Source: Bartonella sp. WD12.1 (GTDB lineage Bacteria; Pseudomonadota; Alphaproteobacteria; Rhizobiales; Rhizobiaceae). From it: a stretch of DNA of 64,000 nucleotides. This document shows positions 49,401 to 60,600 of this stretch, piece after piece. Position 1 is the stretch's first letter; every line of letters begins with the position of its first letter. The stretch is taken from positions 124,001 through 188,000 of the forward strand of contig NZ_MUBG01000001.1 of the NCBI RefSeq assembly GCF_002022415.1. The letters run 5' to 3'. Under the pieces are notes generated by a model, which saw only the letters and a program-made list of their open reading frames with translations, made no database searches and was not told the origin of the DNA. The position numbers and the translations under genes were made by a program.

Positions 49401-50747
49401 TTGAATAGCGGTGCTGAGGGTGTGCAGACAGATATTGCAACCTTTAATAAGAATCTTAGTGCTTATTTAGGTGATGATGTAGATGTCCTTAAAGATCAAC
49501 AACCGACGTATGAAATTCAAAATCAAGAGCGTACAGGTATTGAAAATGCGTTTAAAGGTGTAGATGAAAAGCTGACGGCTCTTGTAGCTGATGTTAAGGA
49601 TGTCACGAGTACGATAAATAATAGCCTTGTAGTGAAAGAAGGTTCAAAAATCACGATTGGTAAGGATGTAGAGGGTGCTAAGATCTCCATTGCCGGTAGT
49701 GAAGGATTACGCAAGCTTACTAATTTGGAAGATGGAGATATTTCGGAACATTCAACACAAGCAGTGAATGGTGCACAGCTTCATGAGATAAACACTACGA
49801 TTGCACGATATTTTGGTGGTGGTGCTGAGTATGATGGCCAATGGAAAGAGCCGACATTTATGATTACAAACTTTGGTGCACAAGGCAAGGGTGGCGAACA
49901 ACAATATCATAATGTAGCTGAAGCCTTTGATGCTGTTAATAACGGTATGTCTGGTTTCAATAATCGTGTTCAACAGGTTGAAAATGAGTATTCTAGTAGT
50001 TTAAATTGGGATGCCGACAAAGATGCCTATAGCGCTAGCCATAATGGTCAGCCTGGTAAGATTACCAATATGGCCAATGGTAACATTAGCAAGGATTCCA
50101 CTGATATGGTTACGGGTGATCAGCTTTGGGAGACGAATGAGAAATTTGGCAACGTTGAAAACAAGGTTGATAATTTTATGGGTGGAATTGTCACCTATGA
50201 CAAAGATAAACAGGGCAACAGAATCAATAGCATCACGTTAGTAGGGGGTAAAGACGGTGACCCTGTGGTCATTGACAATGTTGCAGATGGTAAAGTCGAA
50301 GAAGGTTCAAAACAAGCAGTCAATGGCGGTCAACTGCATGATTATACCAAAGAACAAATGGACCTTGTTCTTGCAGACGCAAATAAGTATACAGATGAAA
50401 AAATAGGGAATATAGAAAACATAGAGAATATACCTAAGGATATCGTGATACGAGCCAACGCTTATACTGATATGCAGTTTAACGCTTTAAGCTCTGATAT
50501 CGAAAAAGCTCAAAAAGAGGCACGACAAGCGACAGCTATTAGTTTAGCTGTCTCTAACTTACGCTACAATGATAAAGCGGGAAAATTCAGTGTTGCATTT
50601 GGTAGCGGCATCTGGCACGGTCAATCTGCATTGGCTTTCGGTGCTGGTTATACATCTGAAAACGGAAATATTCGTTCCAACCTTTCCGCTACAACTGCAG
50701 GTGGTCACTGGGGTATAGGAGCAGGAATAAGGTTTGCACTGAATTAA
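43401..50747 (+). CDS. Trimeric autotransporter adhesin TAA4 (vestigial head, long stalk)
   Basis: 2448 residues. The first about 850 codons almost copy TAA3, with the same leader, four-Cys N-terminus, single YadA-head repeat and GIN-like domain. The exception is a divergent patch around 44175-44350 (GIADGKKGQSRQ, AGTEETDAVNVAQL, LSVNGEDAIKVGNG). From about 45220 the stalk diverges and has its own modules, including two SLAGKANVL variants and a late charged part with YLGDDVDVL. About 14 neck modules are present. A ~1.05-kb block is duplicated inside (45555-46620 and 47139-48204). The distal stalk and anchor (AISLAVSNLRY, final GAGIRFALN) differ from TAA3. Function as for BadA/Vomp: trimeric surface fibre. 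Confidence 0.93.
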   Translation: MKKVHITPKDKSFNAQRPLCEVSLVRVISLGVVMATLLSSVSPVFASHLSSTGSTVQSVSAGEVSAKGDKAGSGRVGVANGNRSCGVDQVVSRSSSRLGKKVSVKEQYKKLSKNQLSDGSGDYSFESSCGADASVNVLTSASARSLIDVDAAASDWLLEENNTINWSVNTRSGNTTGARVAGTQMRGVIDGLLCRPGQEQSLCIGELTETEGNETGIALGYKARAIRGPRAVGYDPITNGTSEKMNSTWMSTLGELGIADGKKGQSRQITGVAAGTEETDAVNVAQLKALRQWVQDEGVTWQLSVNGEDAIKVGNGNGVNLVSEGDNLTITQIDSSNKVAFNLAENLKVSSVTVKGDGPKLDVSGIDAGNKSITNVAKGTIAQASTEAINGSQLYETNTTIAKYLGGEAAYEDGDKWTKPTYKIQDTPYNDVGSAFKGVDNKLSELFKQVQGMESAGLVQKDELNVITIGKDAEGDEISVANSSRDKRKITGLKDGALSDESTDAVTGKQLHKVDKSVKELSSTVEKFESSVSSLAGNLNESLGGGSNVLKGKQPEYNIQGKDRTGIEAAFEGVDEKLTELDGKIQGVTGEVSNALVAQEKGTNVITIGKEVEGDKISIVNKSKETRTLTGLKNGDLSEKSTDAVTGKQLYELGSSVSRYLGGGADVLKGEKPKYEIQDTPYNDVGSAFEDVDASLSSLSKQVEAVEGRFIVHQDKGTHKITIGGKTEGNEISISGSEGLRKLTDVKDGELSKDSAEVVTGAQLHDVKQNAEKLSSTVESAQQNIAKFNANITKSLGGGADVLKDIAPKYEIQGQGRTGVAGAFVGVNDTLTVLFGKVNDMEKNNLVKQEESGLITIGKDVEGDEISIANNTGRARKLTNLQDGKLSDESTDAVTGKQLHTVDESVKELDRNVESVQADVTKLDTNINASLAGKANVLQGKLPTYTIQGQSLTGIAGAFEGVDEKLTALLADVKDAASAISDSLVVQEDSKITIGAKVGGDEISIAGSEGLRKLTNLEEGDLSDKSTEAVTGAQLHKVDKSVQGLSSTVESVQKNITEFNANITKSLGGGADVLKGKQPEYKIQSQERTGIAGAFEGVDKKLTELSKKVEVAEDGTLTYNDLVAQEKDTNVITIGKEVEGDEISVFGSKAAARILSGVKDGALSEVSTEAVNGAQLYKLGSDISRYLGGDADVLKGKEPTYKIQDTPYNDIGTAFKGVDTSLSQLSDRIGNVTGIISNSLVVQDESHKITIGGKTEGGEISISGSEGLRKLTDVKDGELSKDSAEAVTGAQLHDVKQNAEKLSSTVESAQQNIAKFNANITKSLGGGADVLKDIAPKYEIQGQGRTGIADAFVGVNDTLTVLSGKVNDMEKNNLVKQEESGLITIGKDVEGDEISIANNTGGARKLTNLQDGKLSDESTDAVTGKQLHTVDESVKELDRNVESVQADVTKLDTNINASLAGKANVLQGKLPTYTIQGQSLTGIAGAFEGVDEKLTALLADVKDAASAISDSLVVQEDSKITIGAKVGGDEISIAGSEGLRKLTNLEEGDLSDKSTEAVTGAQLHKVDKSVQELSSTVESVQKNITEFNANITKSLGGGADVLSGKQPEYKIQTKPYNGVEAAFEGVDKKLTALLGKVEVAEDGALTYNDFVTQEKDTNVITIGQRVEGNEISVLNNEGKVRVLTGLKDGDLSDKSTDAVTGKQLYTTIQNVEKLSGTVQGVQGDIARFDKNLNEYLGGGADVLKGTAPTYTIQQYGYSDIGSAFEGVSKSLKKLSAKAESAQKSVQTRLKNEKLVEKDELHAITIGKDVDGEEISIVNKEKGSRVLSGVTEAELSAESEDAVTGKQLYKLGQYVEKLNSSAESVQTDIATFNKNLNAYLGGDADVLKGQQPTYKIQDTSYNDVASAFEGVGEKLADLSVKVGEATSSLESRMESEKLVKQDLVSKQITIGAETGGDEIKITNIKEDSRILSGVAEGQVAKGSKDAVSGRQLYKFGQYIEKLNSGAEGVQTDIATFNKNLSAYLGDDVDVLKDQQPTYEIQNQERTGIENAFKGVDEKLTALVADVKDVTSTINNSLVVKEGSKITIGKDVEGAKISIAGSEGLRKLTNLEDGDISEHSTQAVNGAQLHEINTTIARYFGGGAEYDGQWKEPTFMITNFGAQGKGGEQQYHNVAEAFDAVNNGMSGFNNRVQQVENEYSSSLNWDADKDAYSASHNGQPGKITNMANGNISKDSTDMVTGDQLWETNEKFGNVENKVDNFMGGIVTYDKDKQGNRINSITLVGGKDGDPVVIDNVADGKVEEGSKQAVNGGQLHDYTKEQMDLVLADANKYTDEKIGNIENIENIPKDIVIRANAYTDMQFNALSSDIEKAQKEARQATAISLAVSNLRYNDKAGKFSVAFGSGIWHGQSALAFGAGYTSENGNIRSNLSATTAGGHWGIGAGIRFALN
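45555..48204 (+). repeat. Internal stalk duplication in TAA4 (two ~1.05-kb copies, 1584-bp offset)
   Basis: Segments about 45555-46620 and 47139-48204 are near identical with a few substitutions (for example RTGVAGAF/RTGIADAF and LFGKV/LSGKV). The offset of 1584 bp is 528 codons and in frame. Unlike TAA3, the copies have begun to diverge, so this duplication looks older. Confidence 0.83.
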
Positions 50748-51007
50748 TAACACCACATTAAGAATTAAATGCCATATACCAAAGGTATGATTTGGATAAA
50801 ATCAGCTTAAATAAATAAGGCATTTTTATGGAGAAAAAACTTATCCACAGTTTTCTTTTGATATATTATTACGAAAAACCGCACAAAACCACTGGGTTTA
50901 CCCCATAGATTCACTTGGAAATAAAACACATTTCAATCTTTACAAAGAACTCACTTTTAACAAATAGAGCTAAACTTCCTTAATTTTCTATTTACTCGTC
51001 CGTGTGC
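50748..51007 (+). repeat. Adhesin 3' spacer, copy 3
   Basis: 260 bp after TAA4, a diverged copy of the spacers after TAA2 and TAA3 with several substitutions and small deletions. The DnaA-box sequence TTATCCACA is kept at 50841-50849. Confidence 0.72.
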
Positions 51008-51650
51008 ACCCTTTAACATAAAGCCAAGTTGCTTTCCGTAAACACGTAAAAGCAAACACTACACTCAGACTAATTACTTTAATTAAGGAGATATAAAACG
51101 AACACACCCCATTAGTTACGTTTAGCTTTCTAAATAACGTTTTTGAAAAATAAAATACTCTCTTAAACACCCCTCATCATATTAAAGAGAAAAAGATTTT
51201 TCACTAACGCTTATTAATAACTCACCCACGGAACTTTATTCTCTCAAAGGCCTAACACCACAACTTCCCTTTGTTTGAATAAAATTCCCAAACCTCTTTT
51301 AAGCTAACAATAACTAAATAACCTTTGATGCTCAAAGGCATTACTTAACATTTTTATTTCAGAGGATTTACTATGAAAACTACGCACCCCTAAAACCTAT
51401 ACCCTTTGTAAGAAAAAGACCTTAAGACCTCTTCTTCTTATTCATTATTAGTTAACAAAAAGTTTATTTGAAAGCTAAAAACTGCACTCTTTTGTTTTTT
51501 AGCATCCAAAATTGGTTCCGCTTTATGGTTTATTTTTATGCTTATTTTTGAAACACAAAACTTACCATTAAATCAGATAGCGTTCAATTATGACTTTTAA
51601 ATGGCTCAAATGCATTTTTTTGATGTTTTTTATTTTTTGAAAGATTTGTT
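51008..51650 (+). repeat. Adhesin 5' cassette, copy 4 (before TAA5)
   Basis: 643 bp homologous to copies 2 and 3 with scattered substitutions, most in the middle. The last ~100 bp before the ATG match copies 2 and 3 closely. The mini-ORF is kept at 51373-51393 with two synonymous changes. Confidence 0.85.
51373..51393 (+). CDS. Six-codon leader mini-ORF (MKTTHP), cassette copy 4
   Basis: ATG AAA ACT ACG CAC CCC TAA. Against the other copies two third-codon-position changes (ACC to ACT, ACA to ACG) leave the peptide unchanged, in a cassette that otherwise varies. AGAGG is retained upstream. Confidence 0.42.
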   Translation: MKTTHP

Positions 51651-54600
51651 ATGAAAAAAGTACATATCACTCCAAAAGACAAAAGCTTCAATGCTCAAAG
51701 GCCTCTTTGTGAGGTATCTTTGGTTAGAGTTATTTCATTAGGGGTGGTAATGGCTACACTTTTGTCGAGTGTTTCTCCAGTTTTTGCTTCTCATCTTTCT
51801 TCAACGGGGTCGACAGTTCAAAGTGTAAGTGCAGGTGTGGTTTCTGCAAAGGGTGGTAAGGCTGGTTCTGGGCATGTTGGGGTGGTTAATGGTAATCGTT
51901 CTTGTGGGGTGGATCAGGTTGTTAGTCGTAGTTCATCAAGGTTAGGTAAGAAAGTATCTGCAAAAGATAAGAAATTGAGCAAAAATCGGCTTTCTGATGG
52001 TTCTGGTGATTATTCTTTTGAGAGTAGTTGTGGGGCTGATGCATCAGTAAATGCGTTAACGAGTGCAAGTGCACGTTCTTTAATTGATGTAGATGTAGCG
52101 GCAAGTGATTGGTTTTTAGAAAAAAATAATACCATTAACTGGTCTGTTAATACAACGGGTGCACGTGTTGCTGATGGTGAAGATACAGATGCAGTGAATG
52201 TTGCTCAGCTAAAAGCGTTACCAGCACGAAATGGAATACGAGAAGGTTCGGATCTAATTTTCTTAAAAAATGGGCAGATCTCTATTGGAGGTAAATCGCC
52301 GGGCGATGTTATTAACATTTTGAATCAGGACGGTGATGTTCGTTTTATTTTGGGTGTAAAAGGTGGAAGTATTAAAGAAAAATCGACAGATGCAGTCAAT
52401 GGTGCGCAGCTTTATATGACGAACACTAAAGTGGTGGAGTATTTAGGTGGAGGAGCTGCGTATGATGGTAGTTTTGGTGATAAATGGACAAAGCCAACGT
52501 TTAAGGTTCAGGAGGATGAATATAATGATGTTGGTTCTGCCTTTGCAGGTATTGGTGATAAGTTGTCTGAGCTTTCTGATCAAGTTGAGGATATGGAAAG
52601 TGCAGGCCTTGTTCAGAAAGATGGGTTCAATGTCATCACGATTGGTAAGGACGCAGAGGGGACGGAGATTAAAATTAGCAACAGTAGTGGAGATGATCGG
52701 AAACTTACCGGTTTGGCTAAGGGAGATGTTTCAGATAAATCGACAGATGCAATCAATGGCTCACAGCTTTATGATACGAACACCAAGGTTGTGGAGTATT
52801 TAGGTGGAGATGCTGCGTATGAGGATGGTGAATGGACAAAGCCAACGTTTAAGGTTCAGGAGGATGAATATGATGATGTTGGTTCTGCCTTTTCAGGTGT
52901 TGGTGATAAGTTGTCTGAGCTTTCTGAGCAAGTTGAAGAGGTGGAAAATTCAAAGCTTGTGGTGCAAGATCCAAAAACGCATAAGATTACCATTGGTGCC
53001 AAAGTAGAGGGCGATGAGATCTCTATTACCAACAGTAGTGGAGATAATCGGAAACTTACCGGTTTGGCTGATGGAGCTGTTTCAAAAGCATCAACAGAAG
53101 CGATAACAGGTAAACAGCTTTATGAGTTGAATACCACGATTGCGGGATATTTAGGTGGAGACGCTGCGTATGAGGATGGTCAATGGACAAAGCCAACGTT
53201 TAAGGTTCAGGAGGATGAATATAATGATGTTGGTTCTGCCTTTGCAGGTATTGGTGATAAGTTGTCTGAGCTTTCTGATCAAGTTGAGGATATGGAAAGT
53301 GCAGGCCTTGTTCAGAAAGATGGGTTCAATGTCATCACGATTGGTAAGGACGCAGAGGGGACGGAGATTAAAATTAGCAACAGTAGTGGAGATGATCGGA
53401 AACTTACCGGTTTGGCTAAGGGAGATGTTTCAAAAGAATCAACAGAAGCGATAACAGGTAAACAGCTTTATGATACGAACACCAAGGTTGTGGAGTATTT
53501 AGGTGGAGACGCTGCGTATGAGGATGGTCAATGGACAAAGCCAACGTTTAAGGTTCAGGAGGATGAATATAATGATGTTGGTTCTGCCTTTGCAGGTATT
53601 GGTGATAAGTTGTCTGAGCTTTCTGATCAAGTTGAGGATATGGAAAGTGCAGGCCTTGTTCAGAAAGATGGGTTCAATGTCATCACGATTGGTAAGGACG
53701 CAGAGGGGACGGAGATTAAAATTAGCAACAGTAGTGGAGATGATCGGAAACTTACCGGTTTGGCTAAGGGAGATGTTTCAGATAAATCGACAGATGCAAT
53801 CAATGGCTCACAGCTTTATGATACGAACACCAAGGTTGTGGAGTATTTAGGTGGAGATGCTGCGTATGAGGATGGTGAATGGACAAAGCCAACGTTTAAG
53901 GTTCAGGAGGATGAATATGATGATGTTGGTTCTGCCTTTTCAGGTGTTGGTGATAAGTTGTCTGAGCTTTCTGAGCAAGTTGAAGAGGTGGAAAATTCAA
54001 AGCTTGTGGTGCAAGATCCAAAAACGCATAAGATTACCATTGGTGCCAAAGTAGAGGGCGATGAGATCTCTATTACCAACAGTAGTGGAGATAATCGGAA
54101 ACTTACCGGTTTGGCTGATGGAGCTGTTTCAAAAGCATCAACAGAAGCGATAACAGGTAAACAGCTTTATGAGTTGAATACCACGATTGCGGGATATTTA
54201 GGTGGAGACGCTGCGTATGAGGATGGTCAATGGACAAAGCCAACGTTTAAGGTTCAGGAGGATGAATATAATGATGTTGGTTCTGCCTTTGCAGGTATTG
54301 GTGATAAGTTGTCTGAGCTTTCTGATCAAGTTGAGGATATGGAAAGTGCAGGCCTTGTTCAGAAAGATGGGTTCAATGTCATCACGATTGGTAAGGACGC
54401 AGAGGGGACGGAGATTAAAATTAGCAACAGTAGTGGAGATGATCGGAAACTTACCGGTTTGGCTGATGGAGCTGTTTCAAAAGCATCAACAGAAGCGATA
54501 ACAGGTAAACAGCTTTATGAGTTGAATACCACGATTGCGGGATATTTAGGTGGAGACGCTGCGTATGAGGATGGTGAATGGAAACAGCCAACGTTTAAGA

Positions 54601-57600
54601 TTCAGGAAGATGAGTATAATGATGTTGGTTCTGCCTTTGCAGGTATTGGTGATAAGTTGTCTGAGCTTTCTGATCAAGTTGAGGATATGGAAAGTGCAGG
54701 CCTTGTTCAGAAAGATGGGTTCAATGTCATCACGATTGGTAAGGACGCAGAGGGGACGGAGATTAAAATTAGCAACAGTAGTGGAGATGATCGGAAACTT
54801 ACCGGTTTGGCTAAGGGAGATGTTTCAGATAAATCGACAGATGCAATCAATGGCTCACAGCTTTATGATACGAACACCAAGGTTGTGGAGTATTTAGGTG
54901 GAGATGCTGCGTATGAGGATGGTGAATGGACAAAGCCAACGTTTAAGGTTCAGGAGGATGAATATGATGATGTTGGTTCTGCCTTTTCAGGTGTTGGTGA
55001 TAAGTTGTCTGAGCTTTCTGAGCAAGTTGAAGAGGTGGAAAATTCAAAGCTTGTGGTGCAAGATCCAAAAACGCATAAGATTACCATTGGTGCCAAAGTA
55101 GAGGGCGATGAGATCTCTATTACCAACAGTAGTGGAAAGCAGCGGAAACTTACCGGTTTGGCTGATGGAGATATTTCAAAAGCATCAACAGAAGCGATAA
55201 CAGGTAAACAGCTTTATGAGTTGAATACCACGATTGCGGGATATTTAGGTGGAGATGCTGCGTATGAGGATGGTGAATGGAAACAGCCAACGTTTAAGAT
55301 TCAGGAAGATGAGTATAATGATGTTGGTTCTGCCTTTTCAGGTGTTGGTGATAAGTTGTCTGAGCTTTCTGAGCAAGTTGAAGAGGTGGAAAATTCAAAG
55401 CTTGTGGTGCAAGATCCAGAAACGCATAAGATTACCATTGGTGCCAAAGTAGAGGGCGATGAGATCTCTATTACCAACAGTAGTGGAGATAATCGGAAAC
55501 TTACCGGTTTGGCTGATGGAGCTGTTTCAAAAGCATCAACAGAAGCGATAACAGGTAAACAGCTTTATGAGTTGAATACCACGATTGCGGGATATTTAGG
55601 TGGAGACGCTGCGTATGAGGATGGTGAATGGAAACAGCCAACGTTTAAGATTCAGGAAGATGAGTATAATGATGTTGGTTCTGCCTTTGCAGGTATTGGT
55701 GATAAGTTGTCTGAGCTTTCTGATCAAGTTGAGGATATGGAAAGTGCAGGCCTTGTTCAGAAAGATGGGTTCAATGTCATCACGATTGGTAAGGACGCAG
55801 AGGGGACGGAGATTAAAATTACCAACAGTAGTGGAAAGCAGCGGAAACTTACCGGTTTGGCTGATGGAGATATTTCAAAAGCATCAACAGAAGCGATAAC
55901 AGGTAAACAGCTTTATGAGTTGAATACCACGATTGCGGGATATTTAGGTGGAGACGCTGCGTATGAGGATGGTGAATGGACAAAGCCAACGTTTAAGGTT
56001 CAGGAGGATGAATATGATGATGTTGGTTCTGCCTTTTCAGGTGTTGGTGATAAGTTGTCTGAGCTTTCTGAGCAAGTTGAAGAGGTGGAAAATTCAAAGC
56101 TTGTGGTGCAAGATCCAAAAACGCATAAGATTACCATTGGTGCCAAAGTAGAGGGCGATGAGATCTCTATTACCAACAGTAGTGGAAAGCAGCGGAAACT
56201 TACCGGTTTGGCTGATGGAGATATTTCAAAAGCATCAACAGAAGCGATAACAGGTAAACAGCTTTATGAGTTGAATACCACGATTGCGGGATATTTAGGT
56301 GGAGACGCTGCGTATGAGGATGGTAAATGGACACAGCCAACGTTTAAGGTTCAGGAGGATGAATATGATGATGTTGGTTCTGCCTTTTCAGGTGTTGGTG
56401 ATAAGTTGTCTGAGCTTTCTGAGCAAGTTGAAGAGGTGGAAAATTCAAAGCTTGTGGTGCAAGATCCAAAAACGCATAAGATTACCATTGGTGCCAAAGT
56501 AGAGGGCGATGAGATCTCTATTACCAACAGTAGTGGAGATAATCGGAAACTTACCGGTTTGGCTGATGGAGATATTTCAAAAGCATCAACAGAAGCGATA
56601 ACAGGTAAACAGCTTTATGAGTTGAATACCACGATTGCGGGATATTTAGGTGGAGACGCTGCGTATGAGGATGGTGAATGGACAAAGCCAACGTTTAAGG
56701 TTCAGGAGGATGAATATGATGATGTTGGTTCTGCCTTTTCAGGTGTTGGTGATAAGTTGTCTGAGCTTTCTGAGCAAGTTGAAGAGGTGGAAAATTCAAA
56801 GCTTGTGGTGCAAGATCCAAAAACGCATAAGATTACCATTGGTGCCAAAGTAGAGGGCGATGAGATCTCTATTACCAACAGTAGTGGAAAGCAGCGGAAA
56901 CTTACCGGTTTGGCTAAGGGAGATGTTTCAGATAAATCGACAGATGCAATCAATGGCTCACAGCTTTATGATACGAACACCACGATTGCGGGATATTTAG
57001 GTGGAGACGCTGCGTATGAGGATGGTGAATGGACAAAGCCAACGTTTAAGGTTCAGGAGGATGAATATAATGATGTTGGTTCTGCCTTTTCAGGTGTTGG
57101 TGATAAGTTGTCTGAGCTTTCTGAGCAAGTTGAAGAGGTGGAAAATTCAAAGCTTGTGGTGCAAGATCCAAAAACGCATAAGATTACCATTGGTGCCAAA
57201 GTAGAGGGCGATGAGATCTCTATTACCAACAGTAGTGGAAAGCAGCGGAAACTTACCGGTTTGGCTGATGGAGATATTTCAAAAGCATCAACAGAAGCGA
57301 TAACAGGTAAACAGCTTTATGAGTTGAATACCACGATTGCGGGATATTTAGGTGGAGACGCTGCGTATGAGGATGGTAAATGGACACAGCCAACGTTTAA
57401 GGTTCAGGAGGATGAATATGATGATGTTGGTTCTGCCTTTTCAGGTGTTGGTGATAAGTTGTCTGAGCTTTCTGAGCAAGTTGAAGAGGTGGAAAATTCA
57501 AAGCTTGTGGTGCAAGATCCAAAAACGCATAAGATTACCATTGGTGCCAAAGTAGAGGGCGATGAGATCTCTATTACCAACAGTAGTGGAGATAATCGGA

Positions 57601-60600
57601 AACTTACCGGTTTGGCTGATGGAGATATTTCAAAAGCATCAACAGAAGCGATAACAGGTAAACAGCTTTATGAGTTGAATACCACGATTGCGGGATATTT
57701 AGGTGGAGACGCTGCGTATGAGGATGGTGAATGGACAAAGCCAACGTTTAAGGTTCAGGAGGATGAATATGATGATGTTGGTTCTGCCTTTTCAGGTGTT
57801 GGTGATAAGTTGTCTGAGCTTTCTGAGCAAGTTGAAGAGGTGGAAAATTCAAAGCTTGTGGTGCAAGATCCAAAAACGCATAAGATTACCATTGGTGCCA
57901 AAGTAGAGGGCGATGAGATCTCTATTACCAACAGTAGTGGAAAGCAGCGGAAACTTACCGGTTTGGCTGATGGAGATATTTCAAAAGCATCAACAGAAGC
58001 GATAACAGGTAAACAGCTTTATGAGTTGAATACCACGATTGCGGGATATTTAGGTGGAGACGCTGCGTATGAGGATGGTAAATGGACACAGCCAACGTTT
58101 AAGGTTCAGGAGGATGAATATGATGATGTTGGTTCTGCCTTTTCAGGTGTTGGTGATAAGTTGTCTGAGCTTTCTGAGCAAGTTGAAGAGGTGGAAAATT
58201 CAAAGCTTGTGGTGCAAGATCCAAAAACGCATAAGATTACCATTGGTGCCAAAGTAGAGGGCGATGAGATCTCTATTACCAACAGTAGTGGAAAGCAGCG
58301 GAAACTTACCGGTTTGGCTGATGGAGATATTTCAAAAGCATCAACAGAAGCGATAACAGGTAAACAGCTTTATGAGTTGAATACCACGATTGCGGGATAT
58401 TTAGGTGGAGATGCTGCGTATGAGGATGGTGAATGGAAACAGCCAACGTTTAAGATTCAGGAAGATGAGTATAATGATGTTGGTTCTGCCTTTTCAGGTG
58501 TTGGTGATAAGTTGTCTGAGCTTTCTGAGCAAGTTGAAGAGGTGGAAAATTCAAAGCTTGTGGTGCAAGATCCAGAAACGCATAAGATTACCATTGGTGC
58601 CAAAGTAGAGGGCGATGAGATCTCTATTACCAACAGTAGTGGAGATAATCGGAAACTTACCGGTTTGGCTGATGGAGATATTTCAAAAGCATCAACAGAA
58701 GCGATAACAGGTAAACAGCTTTATGAGTTGAATACCACGATTGCGGGATATTTAGGTGGAGACGCTGCGTATGAGGATGGTAAATGGACACAGCCAACGT
58801 TTAAGGTTCAGGAGGATGAATATGATGATGTTGGTTCTGCCTTTTCAGGTGTTGGTGATAAGTTGTCTGAGCTTTCTGAGCAAGTTGAAGAGGTGGAAAG
58901 TTCAAAGCTTGTAGTGCAAGATCCAAAAACGCATAAGATTACCATTGGTGCCAAAGTAGAGGGCGATGAGATCTCTATTACCAACAGTAGTGGAGATAAT
59001 CGGAAACTTACCGGTTTGGCTGATGGAGCTGTTTCAAAAGCATCAACAGAAGCGATAACAGGTAAACAGCTTTATGAGTTGAATACCACGATTGCGGGAT
59101 ATTTAGGTGGAGACGCTGCGTATGAGGATGGTAAATGGACACAGCCAACGTTTAAGGTTCAGGAGGATGAATATGATGATGTTGGTTCTGCCTTTTCAGG
59201 TGTTGGTGATAAGTTGTCTGAGCTTTCTGAGCAAGTTGAAGAGGTGGAAAATTCAAAGCTTGTGGTGCAAGATCCAAAAACGCATAAGATTACCATTGGT
59301 GCCAAAGTAGAGGGCGATGAGATCTCTATTACCAACAGTAGTGGAAAGCAGCGGAAACTTACCGGTTTGGCTGATGGAGATATTTCAAAAGCATCAACAG
59401 AAGCGATAACAGGTAAACAGCTTTATGAGTTAAACACCACGATTGCGGAGTATTTAGGTGGAGGAGCTGCGTATGAGGATGGTAAATGGACACAGCCAAC
59501 GTTTAAGGTTCAGGAGGATGAATATGATGATGTTGGTTCTGCCTTTTCAGGTGTTGGTGATAAGTTGTCTGAGCTTTCTGAGCAAGTTGAAGAGGTGGAA
59601 AATTCAAAGCTTGTGGTGCAAGATCCAAAAACGCATAAGATTACCATTGGTGCCAAAGTAGAGGGCGATGAGATCTCTATTACCAACAGTAGTGGAAAGC
59701 AGCGGAAACTTACCGGTTTGGCTGATGGAGATATTTCAAAAGCATCAACAGAAGCGATAACAGGTAAACAGCTTTATGAGTTGAATACCACGATTGCGGG
59801 ATATTTAGGTGGAGACGCTGCGTATGAGGATGGTAAATGGACACAGCCAACGTTTAAGGTTCAGGAGGATGAATATGATGATGTTGGTTCTGCCTTTTCA
59901 GGTGTTGGTGATAAGTTGTCTGAGCTTTCTGAGCAAGTTGAAGAGGTGGAAAGTTCAAAGCTTGTAGTGCAAGATCCAGAAACGCATAAGATTACCATTG
60001 GTGCCAAAGTAGAGGGCGATGAGATCTCTATTACCAACAGTAGTGGAGATAATCGGAAACTTACCGGTTTGGCTGATGGAGATATTTCAAAAGCATCAAC
60101 AGAAGCGATAACAGGTAAACAGCTTTATGAGTTGAATACCACGATTGCGGGATATTTAGGTGGAGACGCTGCGTATGAGGATGGTAAATGGACACAGCCA
60201 ACGTTTAAGGTTCAGGAGGATGAATATGATGATGTTGGTTCTGCCTTTTCAGGTGTTGGTGATAAGTTGTCTGAGCTTTCTGAGCAAGTTGAAGAGGTGG
60301 AAAGTTCAAAGCTTGTAGTGCAAGATCCAAAAACGCATAAGATTACCATTGGTGCCAAAGTAGAGGGCGATGAGATCTCTATTACCAACAGTAGTGGAGA
60401 TAATCGGAAACTTACCGGTTTGGCTGATGGAGCTGTTTCAAAAGCATCAACAGAAGCGATAACAGGTAAACAGCTTTATGAGTTGAATACCACGATTGCG
60501 GGATATTTAGGTGGAGACGCTGCGTATGAGGATGGTGAATGGACAAAGCCAACGTTTAAGGTTCAGGAGGATGAATATGATGATGTTGGTTCTGCCTTTT

